DNA of 64,000 bases from an uncultured Lachnospiraceae bacterium (GCA_947577185.1 CANPUE010000008.1:1-64000), one strand, 5' to 3'. Positions 19,857 through 29,902 are shown, numbered from the stretch's first letter. The notes: generated by a model from the sequence alone, not told the origin. Numbers and translations: made by a program.

Positions 19857-19892
19857 AACAGGAGAGCCGCTCGACAGACTCTCCTGTTTTTC
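19857..19892 (+). terminator. Intrinsic terminator after the CRP-like gene
   Basis: AACAGGAGAG-ccgctcgacaga-CTCTCCTGTT followed by a short T-run. Confidence 0.8.
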
Positions 19893-19935
19893 ATTTTCTA
19901 AATTTTTCAGAATTTCTTAATGGATACCGTTCTTA

Positions 19936-21285
19936 TCATGCTTTTGCCTTATCGGTCGGTTTCACCAATATGAGGCAGATGATCAGGGCAATGATATACA
20001 ACGCAATCGTTGCGTACAATACGTACTGGTAACCCGTGGGATTCACTGTGAGCATCTCCACCGTACCGTCTGCCAGCGCGTGTTCAATTTCAACCGGCGA
20101 ACCGAATGTATTCACGATCCATGTCGCCATCTGATTGCCCGTAAGGCCTGCAAATGCCCACGCGGAAAGTGTGATACCATGTATCGCACTGATATTTCCC
20201 ATGCCGTAGTGATCGGATAACAGTGTAGGCACATTGGAAAATCCACCGCCATACCCTGCATTGACAACAAAAATCAGACCCAGAACAAGAATGATCAACA
20301 GCGTATTTCCTTCTCCGTTCTTAATACCGCTTGTGAGCAGCACGATTGCCGTAAACGCAATAGAGAGTATAAAAATCAGTTTATAGATCGTGTTTCTGTC
20401 CTTCATCGTATCCGCCCATGCTGAGAAGCCAAGACGCCCGCCCGCGTTGAAGACTGCGGACACTGTGGAAATGATTCCTGCGAAGCTTGCCAGACCGATA
20501 CATTTAACGATCATCTTCTCCTGTGAGATCAGGGCCAGACCGCAGGTGATATTGATATAAAACATCAGCCAGATACCGATATAATTGGTAAGCGGTTTGG
20601 TCTTTAACACTGCCATGATGCCCTGGCTCTTGTCTTTGCTCTGCGGCTCATGCCAGTCTCCTGGTTTCTTTAAGAGCAGGTGGCCGACAAACATCATCAG
20701 GAAGTATACGACCGCCAGGATCAGAAACATCTTATAGATGCCGCCCTCCCCGAGATTGCTTAACATTGACTGCATGATCGGACTCGCGATCGCTTTCGCC
20801 GCACCAAAACCTGCAACTGCCAGACCCGTTGCCAGTCCCTTTCTGTCCTTAAACCAGAGCATCAATGTCTTGACCGGAGAAAGATAGCCGGTTCCCAGTC
20901 CGATTCCCATGATGAAACCATAGCATATGTAAATTCCGATCAGGGCCAGAGCGCTTCCCTTATGCTGGCCGCCATAAAAAATAAAGAATCCTGTTCCCGC
21001 CATGCCGGCTGCGAAACAAATGGAAGCAATCAGGGATGACTTATGAATATCTTTTTCAACGACATTGCCGAGAAATGCCGCCGACATTCCTAAAAAGAAG
21101 ATGGCAAAACTGAATGCCCATTCCGTCGCTCCCTTTGAAAACCCGATATAGTCGGCAATTTCCTGACTGAAAATTGACCAACAGTAAACGGTACCGATGC
21201 TGCAGTGAAGCAGCAATGCGGGAATTGCCGCACGAACCCATTTATTGGTGCGCCAGCCCCCTGTGTTCTTTGCATTTCCTTCCAT
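19936..21285 (-). CDS. OFA-family major facilitator transporter (oxalate/formate antiporter-like)
   Basis: 449 aa multi-TM; LLHCSIGTVYCWSIFSQEIADYIGFSKGATEWAFS and GFGAAKAIASPIMQ are typical of OFA MFS proteins. Confidence 0.87.
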   Translation of the reverse strand: MEGNAKNTGGWRTNKWVRAAIPALLLHCSIGTVYCWSIFSQEIADYIGFSKGATEWAFSFAIFFLGMSAAFLGNVVEKDIHKSSLIASICFAAGMAGTGFFIFYGGQHKGSALALIGIYICYGFIMGIGLGTGYLSPVKTLMLWFKDRKGLATGLAVAGFGAAKAIASPIMQSMLSNLGEGGIYKMFLILAVVYFLMMFVGHLLLKKPGDWHEPQSKDKSQGIMAVLKTKPLTNYIGIWLMFYINITCGLALISQEKMIVKCIGLASFAGIISTVSAVFNAGGRLGFSAWADTMKDRNTIYKLIFILSIAFTAIVLLTSGIKNGEGNTLLIILVLGLIFVVNAGYGGGFSNVPTLLSDHYGMGNISAIHGITLSAWAFAGLTGNQMATWIVNTFGSPVEIEHALADGTVEMLTVNPTGYQYVLYATIALYIIALIICLILVKPTDKAKA

Positions 21286-21579
21286 AACTCACTCTTCCTT
21301 TGCATCTTTGCTAAATATAGTGCATATTTCAGAGAAAGAAAACTCCGCCCCCCTTTATATGCTATTACTACTTTACACTAATATTCCTCAGATTTCAATC
21401 ATATTCTTTTCATCGACTTTACGAATAAATGATATCTCGACATTTTTTTACATTTTGCGACAATATAGTTTTATTTCTTCGCAATATATTCGTAGACGAT
21501 TTTCAAAAAAAATTATATATTTAATATAGACTTAATCACGGAAGTTAAGTCGGTAATAGCAATTCCGGAAGAATTCCCC

Positions 21580-21631
21580 TTTTACACAACGGAACCCCCG
21601 AAGTTACCTTCGGGGGTTTTGTTGTGTAAAA
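21580..21631 (-). terminator. Compound intrinsic terminator downstream of the GH13 gene
   Basis: TTTTACACAAC-ggaa-CCCCCGAAG-ttac-CTTCGGGGG-tttt-GTTGTGTAAAA: two stacked stems separated by an internal loop. Confidence 0.8.
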
Positions 21632-21716
21632 TTGATACGAATTAATACAATATGAAATTTTATAAAATAAAAGAGAAAATTTCGTTTTTCAGTTTTTTTA
21701 AAAACCCGACATTGCA

Positions 21717-23543
21717 TTACTTGAGAACAAGGACAGAATATCCAGGCATCGTCACTTTACCGCCTTCTACAATGATTTTCTCCGCTCCGGTCTCCAGCGT
21801 ACCACGCACATTCTCCGCAGAGATTTCTTTCCCGTTCAGGCTCACTCCTGACAAATCCAGCTCCTGTGTCTCTGCTTTTGTGTGGAAGACAAGCACAAGC
21901 TCGGAACCTTCCCATGTTTTTTTCAAAACACAGAAGTTTTCATTCGACGCATCTTCCAGATACGTGACATCCCCTCTGGCGATCTCCGGATTCTGGTTCC
22001 TGATCTTAATCACCTTTTTGTAATATTGATAGATCGAATCCGCATCCTGCTCCTGCTCTTCCAGACTCTCATATTTCATCTCAAACGCTTCCATATCGGC
22101 CGGTCCGTCGCACATGCCTTCGCTGTCTGCATTCATGCTCCAATACATCGGCGCACGCTTATTTTCGTCCTTACCGGAACCTTTCATGCCCAGTTCTTCC
22201 CCATAATACAGGAAGGCCGAACCATTCATGAGCAGATTCATGGCGCCCGCCATCTTAACCTGATTCAATGCGGACTCACCGACATAATACCCTGCGCTTC
22301 TGGCCATATCATGATTGGTATAAAAAGGTGCGTCAATATAGTCCTCATTGTACTGCCCGAACGTCTCTTCCAGAGAAGCCGCCGTCTCTCCATAACGCGC
22401 CGCCGAAGAGCCATGGAGCACCTTGGAAATAATACCGTCGGCTCCTGCAAAGGCAAAATCAAACAGGCTGTCGATCCCGCTCGCATAGTACTGGGAGTAG
22501 CCGCTCATATTGAGCCACGCCTCACCTACCAGATAAGCATCCTCTTTCTGCCCCTTCACGATATCCGTAAACCAGTCAAGAAACGCGATATTATCCTGTA
22601 TGCTCTCTGTATAATATTCCTTCACGGCATCCAGCCTGAAGCCTCCGGCCCCCATGTCCAGCCAGTACTTCGCGATCTGCTCAATCTCACCGCGCAGCGC
22701 CTCACTGTCAAGGTTCAAATCCGGCATTTCACTCCAAAACTGCGCTTCATAGTACCAGTCGGTACCTTCCACCTGATAGCATGCCGCATAAGGTTCTTTC
22801 GTAAAATGATAGTAGTCAAAATAAGGACATGCTTCCGGATCCGGCTCACCGTCCCCCAGTTCTTTCAGATAATCACAGGCTTCCACAAACCATGGGTTCT
22901 GGGACGAAGAATGGTTCAATACCAGATCCAGGATCACCCTGATCCCTCTTTTGTCACATTCCGCGAGCAGCTGTTTAAAATCATCCAACGACCCATAAAC
23001 AGGATCTATCTCATAATAATCGACCACATCATACTTATGATACGTCGGAGACGGATTGATGGGCATCAGCCAGATCCCATTGCATCCAAGGTCGGTATCT
23101 GTCGTGTCATCACCGTCATTGATATAATCCAGTTTCGAGATCAGTCCCTGCAGATCCCCGATCCCGTCGCCGTCGCTGTCATAAAAAGAATACACGAATA
23201 CTTCATAATAAGTGCGGTAATTGTCATCTATGACCTCCAACGGAATCGTATCCGTAATGTCCGGCTCTCTGTCCTCTGCGGTATCTGTCTGCGTTTCCGT
23301 TTCTTCTGCACCTGCCCCGACGGTGTCTGCCTGCGTTCCTGCTTCCTCCGTACCTGCCTCTGCAGAACCTGTCTGCGTTCCTGCCTGCGTCTCTGTCCCC
23401 TGCTGCCCTGCTTCGTCACCACCGCCCTGTTCGTCCTGCGTCCTTCCACAGGACAGCACCGACAGCATACTGGCCGCCAGAAGCAGCGCAAGCAGCCTGT
23501 GCCACGCCCGCCCCTGTTTCAACTGCTCTTTATCGTTTGCCAT
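21717..23543 (-). CDS. Secreted lipoprotein alpha-amylase family glycoside hydrolase (GH13)
   Basis: Lipobox MLSVLSC; GH13 motifs VILDLVLNHSS, GGFRLDAVKEYY, VGEAWL, YTNHDMAR. Low-complexity TQTG/EAGT linker after the lipobox. Confidence 0.93.
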   Translation of the reverse strand: MANDKEQLKQGRAWHRLLALLLAASMLSVLSCGRTQDEQGGGDEAGQQGTETQAGTQTGSAEAGTEEAGTQADTVGAGAEETETQTDTAEDREPDITDTIPLEVIDDNYRTYYEVFVYSFYDSDGDGIGDLQGLISKLDYINDGDDTTDTDLGCNGIWLMPINPSPTYHKYDVVDYYEIDPVYGSLDDFKQLLAECDKRGIRVILDLVLNHSSSQNPWFVEACDYLKELGDGEPDPEACPYFDYYHFTKEPYAACYQVEGTDWYYEAQFWSEMPDLNLDSEALRGEIEQIAKYWLDMGAGGFRLDAVKEYYTESIQDNIAFLDWFTDIVKGQKEDAYLVGEAWLNMSGYSQYYASGIDSLFDFAFAGADGIISKVLHGSSAARYGETAASLEETFGQYNEDYIDAPFYTNHDMARSAGYYVGESALNQVKMAGAMNLLMNGSAFLYYGEELGMKGSGKDENKRAPMYWSMNADSEGMCDGPADMEAFEMKYESLEEQEQDADSIYQYYKKVIKIRNQNPEIARGDVTYLEDASNENFCVLKKTWEGSELVLVFHTKAETQELDLSGVSLNGKEISAENVRGTLETGAEKIIVEGGKVTMPGYSVLVLK

Positions 23544-23711
23544 GCGTTCTCTCTCCCTTCTGATTCTGATCACTGACAGGCAGCTTCCTGTCAGCTTATC
23601 GAAAAATGCAGACCCTCTTTTTCAAAAGACAGTCTGCATTTTCTATTCACACTCTTTCAATCATAACGTTCTGACGATAAACTTAATGCCCCGTCACCGG
23701 AGACGGTATCC

Positions 23712-24575
23712 TTAACCTTTTACAGCACCGCCGGTAACACCTTCCACATAGTACTTCTGCAGGCACATGAAGAGAATCGTAACCGGTACGGCTACCAAAA
23801 CGCCGCCTGCACAGAATCTTGTGAAGAAGCCCTGATAATCGTTCGTCCATACCCATCTTTGCAGTGCGACTGCCACATTGTAGCTGTCAGAAAATCCAAA
23901 TGCTACATAGGAAGCGAAAATGTAATCACACCATGGCGCCATGAACGCAACCAGTGCCTGATAAATGATGATCGGTTTCGCCATCGGAATAATCATGGTA
24001 AAGAAGATCCTTGCACGGGAAGCGCCGTCGATTCTGGCCGCCTCGTCAAGCGCCTTGGGAATCGTGTCAAAATATCCTTTCATGACATAGTATGTCATAC
24101 CGGAACTTGCCACCGATACGAGGATCAGTCCCGGGATCGCGCCCTCCTGTGTCAGCCCGAACTGCTTTAACAGGAAGTACAGACAGATCATGGAAAGGAA
24201 GCCCGGGAACATTCCAAGAATCAGCCAGAACTTCATCAGGAAAGTACGGCCTTTGAAACGCATACGGGACAGCGCATAGCTGACGCACAGTACCACGATC
24301 GTCTGGAAGAGTGCCACAAAAACGGCGATCGTCAGCGTATTCCCATACCAGCGTACAAACTTGCATTCTTCGCTGAACAGATACACATAGGAGTCCAGTG
24401 AAAACTGCTTGGGCAAAAGATACTCTACCATACCGCCGCCGCCTTCATTATAAGAACGGAAACTCTGTAACAGCAGACATACAAACGGGAATAACCAGAC
24501 AATACTGATAATAACCAATACCACATAAGTAATCGCATTACTTATGGCTCTTTTTGTCTTCATCGAACCACTCAT
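23712..24575 (-). CDS. Carbohydrate ABC transporter permease (MalG-like)
   Basis: 287 aa; EAA loop DEAARIDGASRARIFFTMIIPMAKPI. Confidence 0.92.
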   Translation of the reverse strand: MSGSMKTKRAISNAITYVVLVIISIVWLFPFVCLLLQSFRSYNEGGGGMVEYLLPKQFSLDSYVYLFSEECKFVRWYGNTLTIAVFVALFQTIVVLCVSYALSRMRFKGRTFLMKFWLILGMFPGFLSMICLYFLLKQFGLTQEGAIPGLILVSVASSGMTYYVMKGYFDTIPKALDEAARIDGASRARIFFTMIIPMAKPIIIYQALVAFMAPWCDYIFASYVAFGFSDSYNVAVALQRWVWTNDYQGFFTRFCAGGVLVAVPVTILFMCLQKYYVEGVTGGAVKG

Positions 24576-25993
24576 TATTGGAATCCCTCCTCATCTTTTA
24601 CTGACGGCAGCATGCCGTAAACAACCAGCGAGATCACTGCTGTGACTACGAATACCATGATACCGATCACGGCCGCCATACGGTAGTTCGTATCGTTGAC
24701 CGTCATCTTGTACAGCCAGGTTACAAGCAGATCCGTGTAGCCCGCCTTATTGGAAAGCACCATAGACTGCGGACCGCCCTGTGTTAACAGATAGATAACA
24801 TTGAAGTTGTTCAGGTTGCCCGTAAACTGTGTGAGCAAAAACGGTCCTGTTACAAACAGCATGTAAGGAAGCGTGATGCTGCGGAACATCTGGAAACCGT
24901 TCGCCCCGTCGATCCTTGCACTCTCATACAGGTCTTCGGGAATATTCATCAAAAGTCCCGTGGTGATCAGCATCGTATAAGGAATACCAATCCAGCAGTT
25001 AATGAGAATGATCAGGATCTTAGCCGTTGTCGGGTTCGACCAGAACGGAATGTACGCGTCCACCCATCCCCATTTCATGAGATAAGAATTGATCAGACCG
25101 TCATTTGCAAACATCTTATAAATATACAACAGGGAAACAAACTGCGGAACAGCGATCGTTACGACCAGAATCGTTCTCCATAATCTTTTGAATTTGATCC
25201 CTTTTTTATTTATCATAATTGCAACGCCCATTCCCAGAAAATAGGTGAGGAAAGTTGCAAAAAAAGCCCAGACTAACGTCCACCCAAGCACAATAAAGAA
25301 GGTTTTGCCCATTCCTGTTGTGCCAAAAGAAAACAGATTTTTGAAGTTTTCCACTCCAACCCACGAAAACAGGTTCGTCGGCGGCTGATGATTCGCATCA
25401 TAATTCGTAAATGCGATACAGATCATAAAAATGATCGGCAGCACGGTGAAAATGAAAATCCCAAGCACCGGCAGCGCCAGCAGCGTTTTATCAAAATGAG
25501 AATCCAGAAGAGAATACAGATCCTGTTTTGCAGTCGCAAGCGTTTTTCCTGCCGCTAAAAGCGCTTCCTCATTCCGGTTCTCTCTGATATTCATCCTCCA
25601 GACAACGAGGAAAGCAAAAATAACGATGATCGATAAAATACCATAAAGTAAGATTAAAAAGCTGTTGTCATTGTAACTGTATGTTCCATTATCATTTACC
25701 ACTCTGGCTACTGTTCCCAACGTACCGATATCTTTCAGGTAATTCCATCCGAATCCGGCCATATAAAGGATGAACAGTACTTCCGCTGCCAGAAAGGCAA
25801 TGCCTCTGACAAGCTGCTTACGCATAAGAGGCCCAAACCCCATGATTAAAAAAGAGACTTTTGTCTTCCAGTCCCCCTCTGCAAAAGTCAGGCCGATTTC
25901 TTTCAAGTCATTTCCAAGCGCCTCAAAAAATCTTCCAACAGAGCTCTCTTTTTTTGCCGCGCTGACGGATCCTGCATCTTTTCCCATATTCAA
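24575..25993 (-). CDS. Carbohydrate ABC transporter permease (MalF-like)
   Basis: 472 aa; EAA loop YESARIDGANGFQMFRSITLPYM; overlaps the MalG-like gene by 1 nt. Confidence 0.92.
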   Translation of the reverse strand: MNMGKDAGSVSAAKKESSVGRFFEALGNDLKEIGLTFAEGDWKTKVSFLIMGFGPLMRKQLVRGIAFLAAEVLFILYMAGFGWNYLKDIGTLGTVARVVNDNGTYSYNDNSFLILLYGILSIIVIFAFLVVWRMNIRENRNEEALLAAGKTLATAKQDLYSLLDSHFDKTLLALPVLGIFIFTVLPIIFMICIAFTNYDANHQPPTNLFSWVGVENFKNLFSFGTTGMGKTFFIVLGWTLVWAFFATFLTYFLGMGVAIMINKKGIKFKRLWRTILVVTIAVPQFVSLLYIYKMFANDGLINSYLMKWGWVDAYIPFWSNPTTAKILIILINCWIGIPYTMLITTGLLMNIPEDLYESARIDGANGFQMFRSITLPYMLFVTGPFLLTQFTGNLNNFNVIYLLTQGGPQSMVLSNKAGYTDLLVTWLYKMTVNDTNYRMAAVIGIMVFVVTAVISLVVYGMLPSVKDEEGFQ

Positions 25994-26030
25994 AATCCCT
26001 CCTGATTGTATTATGCCGAAAATAATCTAT

Positions 26031-26071
26031 GTAATACCCGGACAGAGGGAAAACCCTCCGCCGGATAATAC
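26031..26071 (-). promoter_or_regulatory. Stable mRNA stem-loop in the malE-malF intergenic region
   Basis: Minus strand GTATTATCCGGCGGAGGG-TTTT-CCCTCTGTCCGGGTATTAC; no following T-run. Confidence 0.65.
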
Positions 26072-26083
26072 TTTATTCATATA

Positions 26084-27466
26084 TTACTGTGCATAAGAAA
26101 TGCAAGTATCCTGGAATGCCTGAAGCGCTGCTGTCAGGTCTTCGTCACTTGAAGATGTGCTTAAAGTACCGGTAATGATATCATCACCAAGAGATGTTGC
26201 AAGTGTCCAGTAATCACCCGGATAGTTGCCCTGAGGAATCGTCAGTGCAAGCTGCTCTGCCAGAGCTGTAAGAGCCTCATCCGCCTGAACTGCAGGATCC
26301 TGCTGTGCCGTTACGTTGGACGGACCCCATCCTGCTTCGTTGAAACGCTCAAGCTGTACCTCTGAACTCGTTAAGTACTGTGCAAGTGCGTGGCATACTG
26401 CCAGTTTGCCGGCATCTTCCTGCGGTTTAATACCTAAGAGCTTGAATCCGCCGAAGCCGCTCATCTGATAAGTCTTGCCGTCAGAACCTTCGAAAGAAGG
26501 AAGTTTCGCACATGCGTAGCCGTCGCCGAAGATTTCTTTCGCTGCGTCGGAATCCCATGTACCGTCAATGATTGCAGCGATGTTTGTTCCGCTGGAAATG
26601 GAAGAACCGTTCTGGAATGCCGGAGAAGATTTCAGTTCGATCATCTCTTTTAATGCAACCAGACCAGCGTCGGATACATAGTCGATGTTACATGCTGTGA
26701 AGTTACCTTCATTGTTGGTGTCATAAGTGAGTGTACAGCCTGTTGCAAAGAAGAATGCCGGCTGATACCATCCGGAGTTGATCTCCATATAGAAGTTCTT
26801 GCCTGCCGCTTCACAGTCAGCAACGATCTTCTCTAAGGAAGAGGGATCTGTTACCACGCTGCTGTCATAATATAAGAAATAACCGTTATCAGACGTCATC
26901 GGATAAGCGTAGATCATATCACCTACGGTAGCCGCTGCTGACGCACCTGCGTCATTCTGAGAAGTAACAAATGTTGCATTGTCATTTACAACAGGACATA
27001 ACGCACCTGCTGAAACAAGACGTGTGATCTGATCCTGTGCGAAACCGAACATATCGGCACCGCCTTCTACGTCTGTAATCATGTTTCCGGCTGCATCACC
27101 TTCACCTACCGGCTCAACGCTGACGGTATAACCTGCCATGTCAGGATTTGCCTCAAAGAATTCTGCTGCCTTTTTCTGTGTAAACTCTACCATGTTCTCA
27201 GCAACCCAGATAGAAATGTTGCCGGAACCATACTCAACGGCCTCGCCGCCTTCTGCGGATGCGCTGTCACCGGAAGCTGAATCACCGGAAGCTGAATCAC
27301 CGGAAGCGCTGCTGTCTGCAGTGTCTGAAGCAGACGAATCATTTGCGGCCGCAGAATTATCAGCTGAAGCATCCCCCCCCTTTGTGTCTGAGGAGTCCCC
27401 ACAGCCAACAAGACTGCCAGCAACCATTGCTGATGCAAGTAATGCTGCTAATACTTTTTTCTTCAT
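26084..27466 (-). CDS. Extracellular sugar-binding lipoprotein (MalE-like)
   Basis: MKKKVLAALLASAMVAGSLVGCGDSSD signal/lipobox; SBP family 1 features; adjacent to MalF/MalG-like permeases. Confidence 0.92.
   Translation of the reverse strand: MKKKVLAALLASAMVAGSLVGCGDSSDTKGGDASADNSAAANDSSASDTADSSASGDSASGDSASGDSASAEGGEAVEYGSGNISIWVAENMVEFTQKKAAEFFEANPDMAGYTVSVEPVGEGDAAGNMITDVEGGADMFGFAQDQITRLVSAGALCPVVNDNATFVTSQNDAGASAAATVGDMIYAYPMTSDNGYFLYYDSSVVTDPSSLEKIVADCEAAGKNFYMEINSGWYQPAFFFATGCTLTYDTNNEGNFTACNIDYVSDAGLVALKEMIELKSSPAFQNGSSISSGTNIAAIIDGTWDSDAAKEIFGDGYACAKLPSFEGSDGKTYQMSGFGGFKLLGIKPQEDAGKLAVCHALAQYLTSSEVQLERFNEAGWGPSNVTAQQDPAVQADEALTALAEQLALTIPQGNYPGDYWTLATSLGDDIITGTLSTSSSDEDLTAALQAFQDTCISYAQ
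27267..27308. repeat. 15-bp in-frame tandem repeat (~2.8 copies) within the malE-like linker
   Basis: tcaccggaagctgaa x2 plus tcaccggaagcg, encoding SASGD repeats. Confidence 0.85.
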
Positions 27467-27583
27467 AACTTTTTCCTCTCTCTTTCTTTGTTGATTGTTT
27501 AATCTATATAAAATGTGTTCCCACATCTTATATCCGGCCTTTTGTGTGGAACAATCCTGTTAATTGAACGGGTCTGTTATTTT

Positions 27584-27634
27584 CGTAAACTTTCGCACTA
27601 CTGTAAATTTAACTCTTTTGAGTCAATTTGTCAA
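27584..27634 (-). promoter_or_regulatory. malE-like promoter with possible LacI-family operator
   Basis: Minus strand TTGACA (27629-27634) - 17 nt - TAAATT (27606-27611); imperfect inverted repeat CGAAAGTTTACG (27584-27595) just downstream. Confidence 0.55.
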
Positions 27635-27810
27635 CTGTTCTTTCCCTGTTCCTGTATTTTTTTGTACTAATCTACTATTCTCAGGCGTTTTTTTTAGGCA
27701 ATCTGCTGATCATACAGATTCTTTCTTGAAAACCAAGTTATTTTTTTATATAATAATATGATTCAGATCACAGGAAACCTGTCATCTATCTACAACCGAG
27801 GAAGAAACAT

Positions 27811-28806
27811 ATGGCAACCATCAAAGATATTGCAAACAAACTTGGCATCTCCGTCAGCACAGTCTCCAAAGGCTTAAACGGAGCCAACGATATCAGTGAA
27901 CAGCTCCGGCAGACGGTACTGGACACCGCTGTCGAGATGGGCTATGTCCCAAAACAGATGCGCACGAAACAATGTCGCAAACTCTGTATTTTCATCGAAA
28001 ATATGAACTATGAGACACCCGATCAGTTTGGCTACGATATTATCCTTGGCTTTAAACAGGCCGCATATCCGGCAAATTTTGAAGTCACCGTCATGCCTGT
28101 GACACCTGCTTTTCAGATGCTGGAAAAGTATGATACCTTTATGATGAAGAACGGATATGTAGGCGCTTTTCTGGTCGGCTTTGCCCTGCAGGATTCCTGG
28201 ATGGATCAGTTGGAAACAACCTCCATCCCAACGACGCTTTTTGACAATTATATCCGAAAAAATCCGAATGTCAGCTACATCGGGACGGACAGCTTTGAAG
28301 GGATCGACGCTGCCATAGAGCATCTTGCCTCCCTCGGGCATAAAAAAATCGCCCTCTTAAACGGCTCAGCCAATTCCATGATCACGGAACAGCGCAGACA
28401 GGCTTATATCGATATCATGAATACGCATGCGCTTCCGATCAGGGAAGAATGGATGCCGTACAGCTATTATGTAGCCGCGGCCGCCAAAGACCATGTGGCC
28501 GGTCTGCTCGCGCATGGCGTGACTGCTATCGTCTGCGGAAACGATCTGCTCGCCTCCGGCGTTCTCGAAGAATGCAGAGCACTCGGCTATCGTGTCCCGG
28601 AAGATATCAGTGTGATCGGTTTTGATGATATCCCGATCTCCGCCAAGCTGACCCCTCCGCTCACGACCATCAGGCAGGAACGGATCGAGCTTGGCAAGTG
28701 CGGTTTCTATACTTTAAACTCCGCGATCAATCATGTTTCGGTCAGCAGAAATCTGCTGCGTCCGCAGCTTATCATCCGAAATTCCACTGCCTGTGTCAGA
28801 AAATAA
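27811..28806 (+). CDS. LacI-family transcriptional regulator
   Basis: MATIKDIANKLGISVSTVSKGLNGANDISEQLRQTVLDTAVEMGYVP; periplasmic-binding-like sensor domain. Confidence 0.94.
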   Translation: MATIKDIANKLGISVSTVSKGLNGANDISEQLRQTVLDTAVEMGYVPKQMRTKQCRKLCIFIENMNYETPDQFGYDIILGFKQAAYPANFEVTVMPVTPAFQMLEKYDTFMMKNGYVGAFLVGFALQDSWMDQLETTSIPTTLFDNYIRKNPNVSYIGTDSFEGIDAAIEHLASLGHKKIALLNGSANSMITEQRRQAYIDIMNTHALPIREEWMPYSYYVAAAAKDHVAGLLAHGVTAIVCGNDLLASGVLEECRALGYRVPEDISVIGFDDIPISAKLTPPLTTIRQERIELGKCGFYTLNSAINHVSVSRNLLRPQLIIRNSTACVRK

Positions 28807-29902
28807 AGTCCCTGACTGCTTCCAGCGCAGGCAGTGCATTTCCGTCATAGTCAAACAGCGCCTGGTTGGCCCATTCGTTGCCGCCGGGCCCTTTTTCTTC
28901 CATGTAGGCGATCGCCGCATCGGAGGCCCACCCGGAACCGGCCACCGGAATCCAGGCGGCTTCCCAATAAAAATATCCCCCTGCCTTTCCCTCCGGCACA
29001 TTTTTAAGCCGTGCAAACAGATCCAGCAAAAATGCCTTCTGTCCTTCTTTCGTCATCGGATATTCGATCGCGGCCGCCAGTTCCGGCTTCGTCGCCATCC
29101 CTTTTCTCTCCTGCGGGGCAAGTTTCTCATATGCAGCATAGTCCTCCATCGTGTAACCCATGGAAACTTCCGCGATCATCAGCTTTTTTCCATAGCGGAG
29201 CGCCAGATCGTTCATATTCCTGCTCAGGTCATCCAGTGTCCCATGCCAGAACGGGTAATAGGAAAGGCCAATGATCTGGAAATTCTCACCCTTTTTCATA
29301 AACGCATCGAACCATTCCCGGTAGAGCGCATTGTTTCCGCCGTTATCCAGATGGATCATGACCGGTATCGTTTCATCCACGGTGCGGACACCGCGGATCC
29401 CCGCATTGATCAGACGGGTGATACTCTCATAATCCGGTGTCCTGCCATAAGGCCAGAGCAGACCGTTTGTAACCTCATTCCCCACCTGCACCAGCGTAGG
29501 GAAAGCGCCCGCCTCCCGCATCGCCTCCAATGTCTCCTTCGTATAGGAGAAAACGGCCTGCTCCAGTTCTTCCAGATTCATGCCGCGCCACGCTTTGGGC
29601 ACTCTCTGCTTGCCGGGATCCGCCCAGAAATCACTGTAATGAAAATCGAGCAGGATTTCCATGTCCTTTGCCAGCGCGCGCTTCGCCAGTTCGATCGTCA
29701 CAGGCAGATCATTCGTCCCCGCACCATACGGCTCCCCGTCCTCCGTATAAGGATCATTCCAAAGCCGCAGGCGGACGGCATTGACATCATAGCTTTTGAG
29801 AATATCAAAAATATCCATCTCTGCCCCGTGATCATAAAATCTGCCCCCGAGGCTCTCCACTTCTTTTAATGTGGAAAGGTCCATTCCTTTTAGAAACTTC
29901 AT
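28796..29902 (-). CDS. Arabinogalactan endo-beta-1,4-galactanase (GH53), no signal peptide
   Basis: MKFLKGMDLSTLKEVESLGGRFYDHG, DFHYSDFWADPGKQRVPKAW, VQVGNEVTNGLLWP, LMIAEVSMGYT. Confidence 0.92.
   Translation of the reverse strand: MKFLKGMDLSTLKEVESLGGRFYDHGAEMDIFDILKSYDVNAVRLRLWNDPYTEDGEPYGAGTNDLPVTIELAKRALAKDMEILLDFHYSDFWADPGKQRVPKAWRGMNLEELEQAVFSYTKETLEAMREAGAFPTLVQVGNEVTNGLLWPYGRTPDYESITRLINAGIRGVRTVDETIPVMIHLDNGGNNALYREWFDAFMKKGENFQIIGLSYYPFWHGTLDDLSRNMNDLALRYGKKLMIAEVSMGYTMEDYAAYEKLAPQERKGMATKPELAAAIEYPMTKEGQKAFLLDLFARLKNVPEGKAGGYFYWEAAWIPVAGSGWASDAAIAYMEEKGPGGNEWANQALFDYDGNALPALEAVRDFIF

Noticed and set aside
21882-23576. 564-aa + strand ORF opposite the GH13 gene
   Set aside because: Fully antisense to a clear GH13 coding region; a long open antisense frame caused by codon bias, with no protein-like domains.
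28733-29869. 378-aa + strand ORF opposite the GH53 gene
   Set aside because: Antisense to a confidently assigned galactanase; low-quality basic sequence with no motifs.
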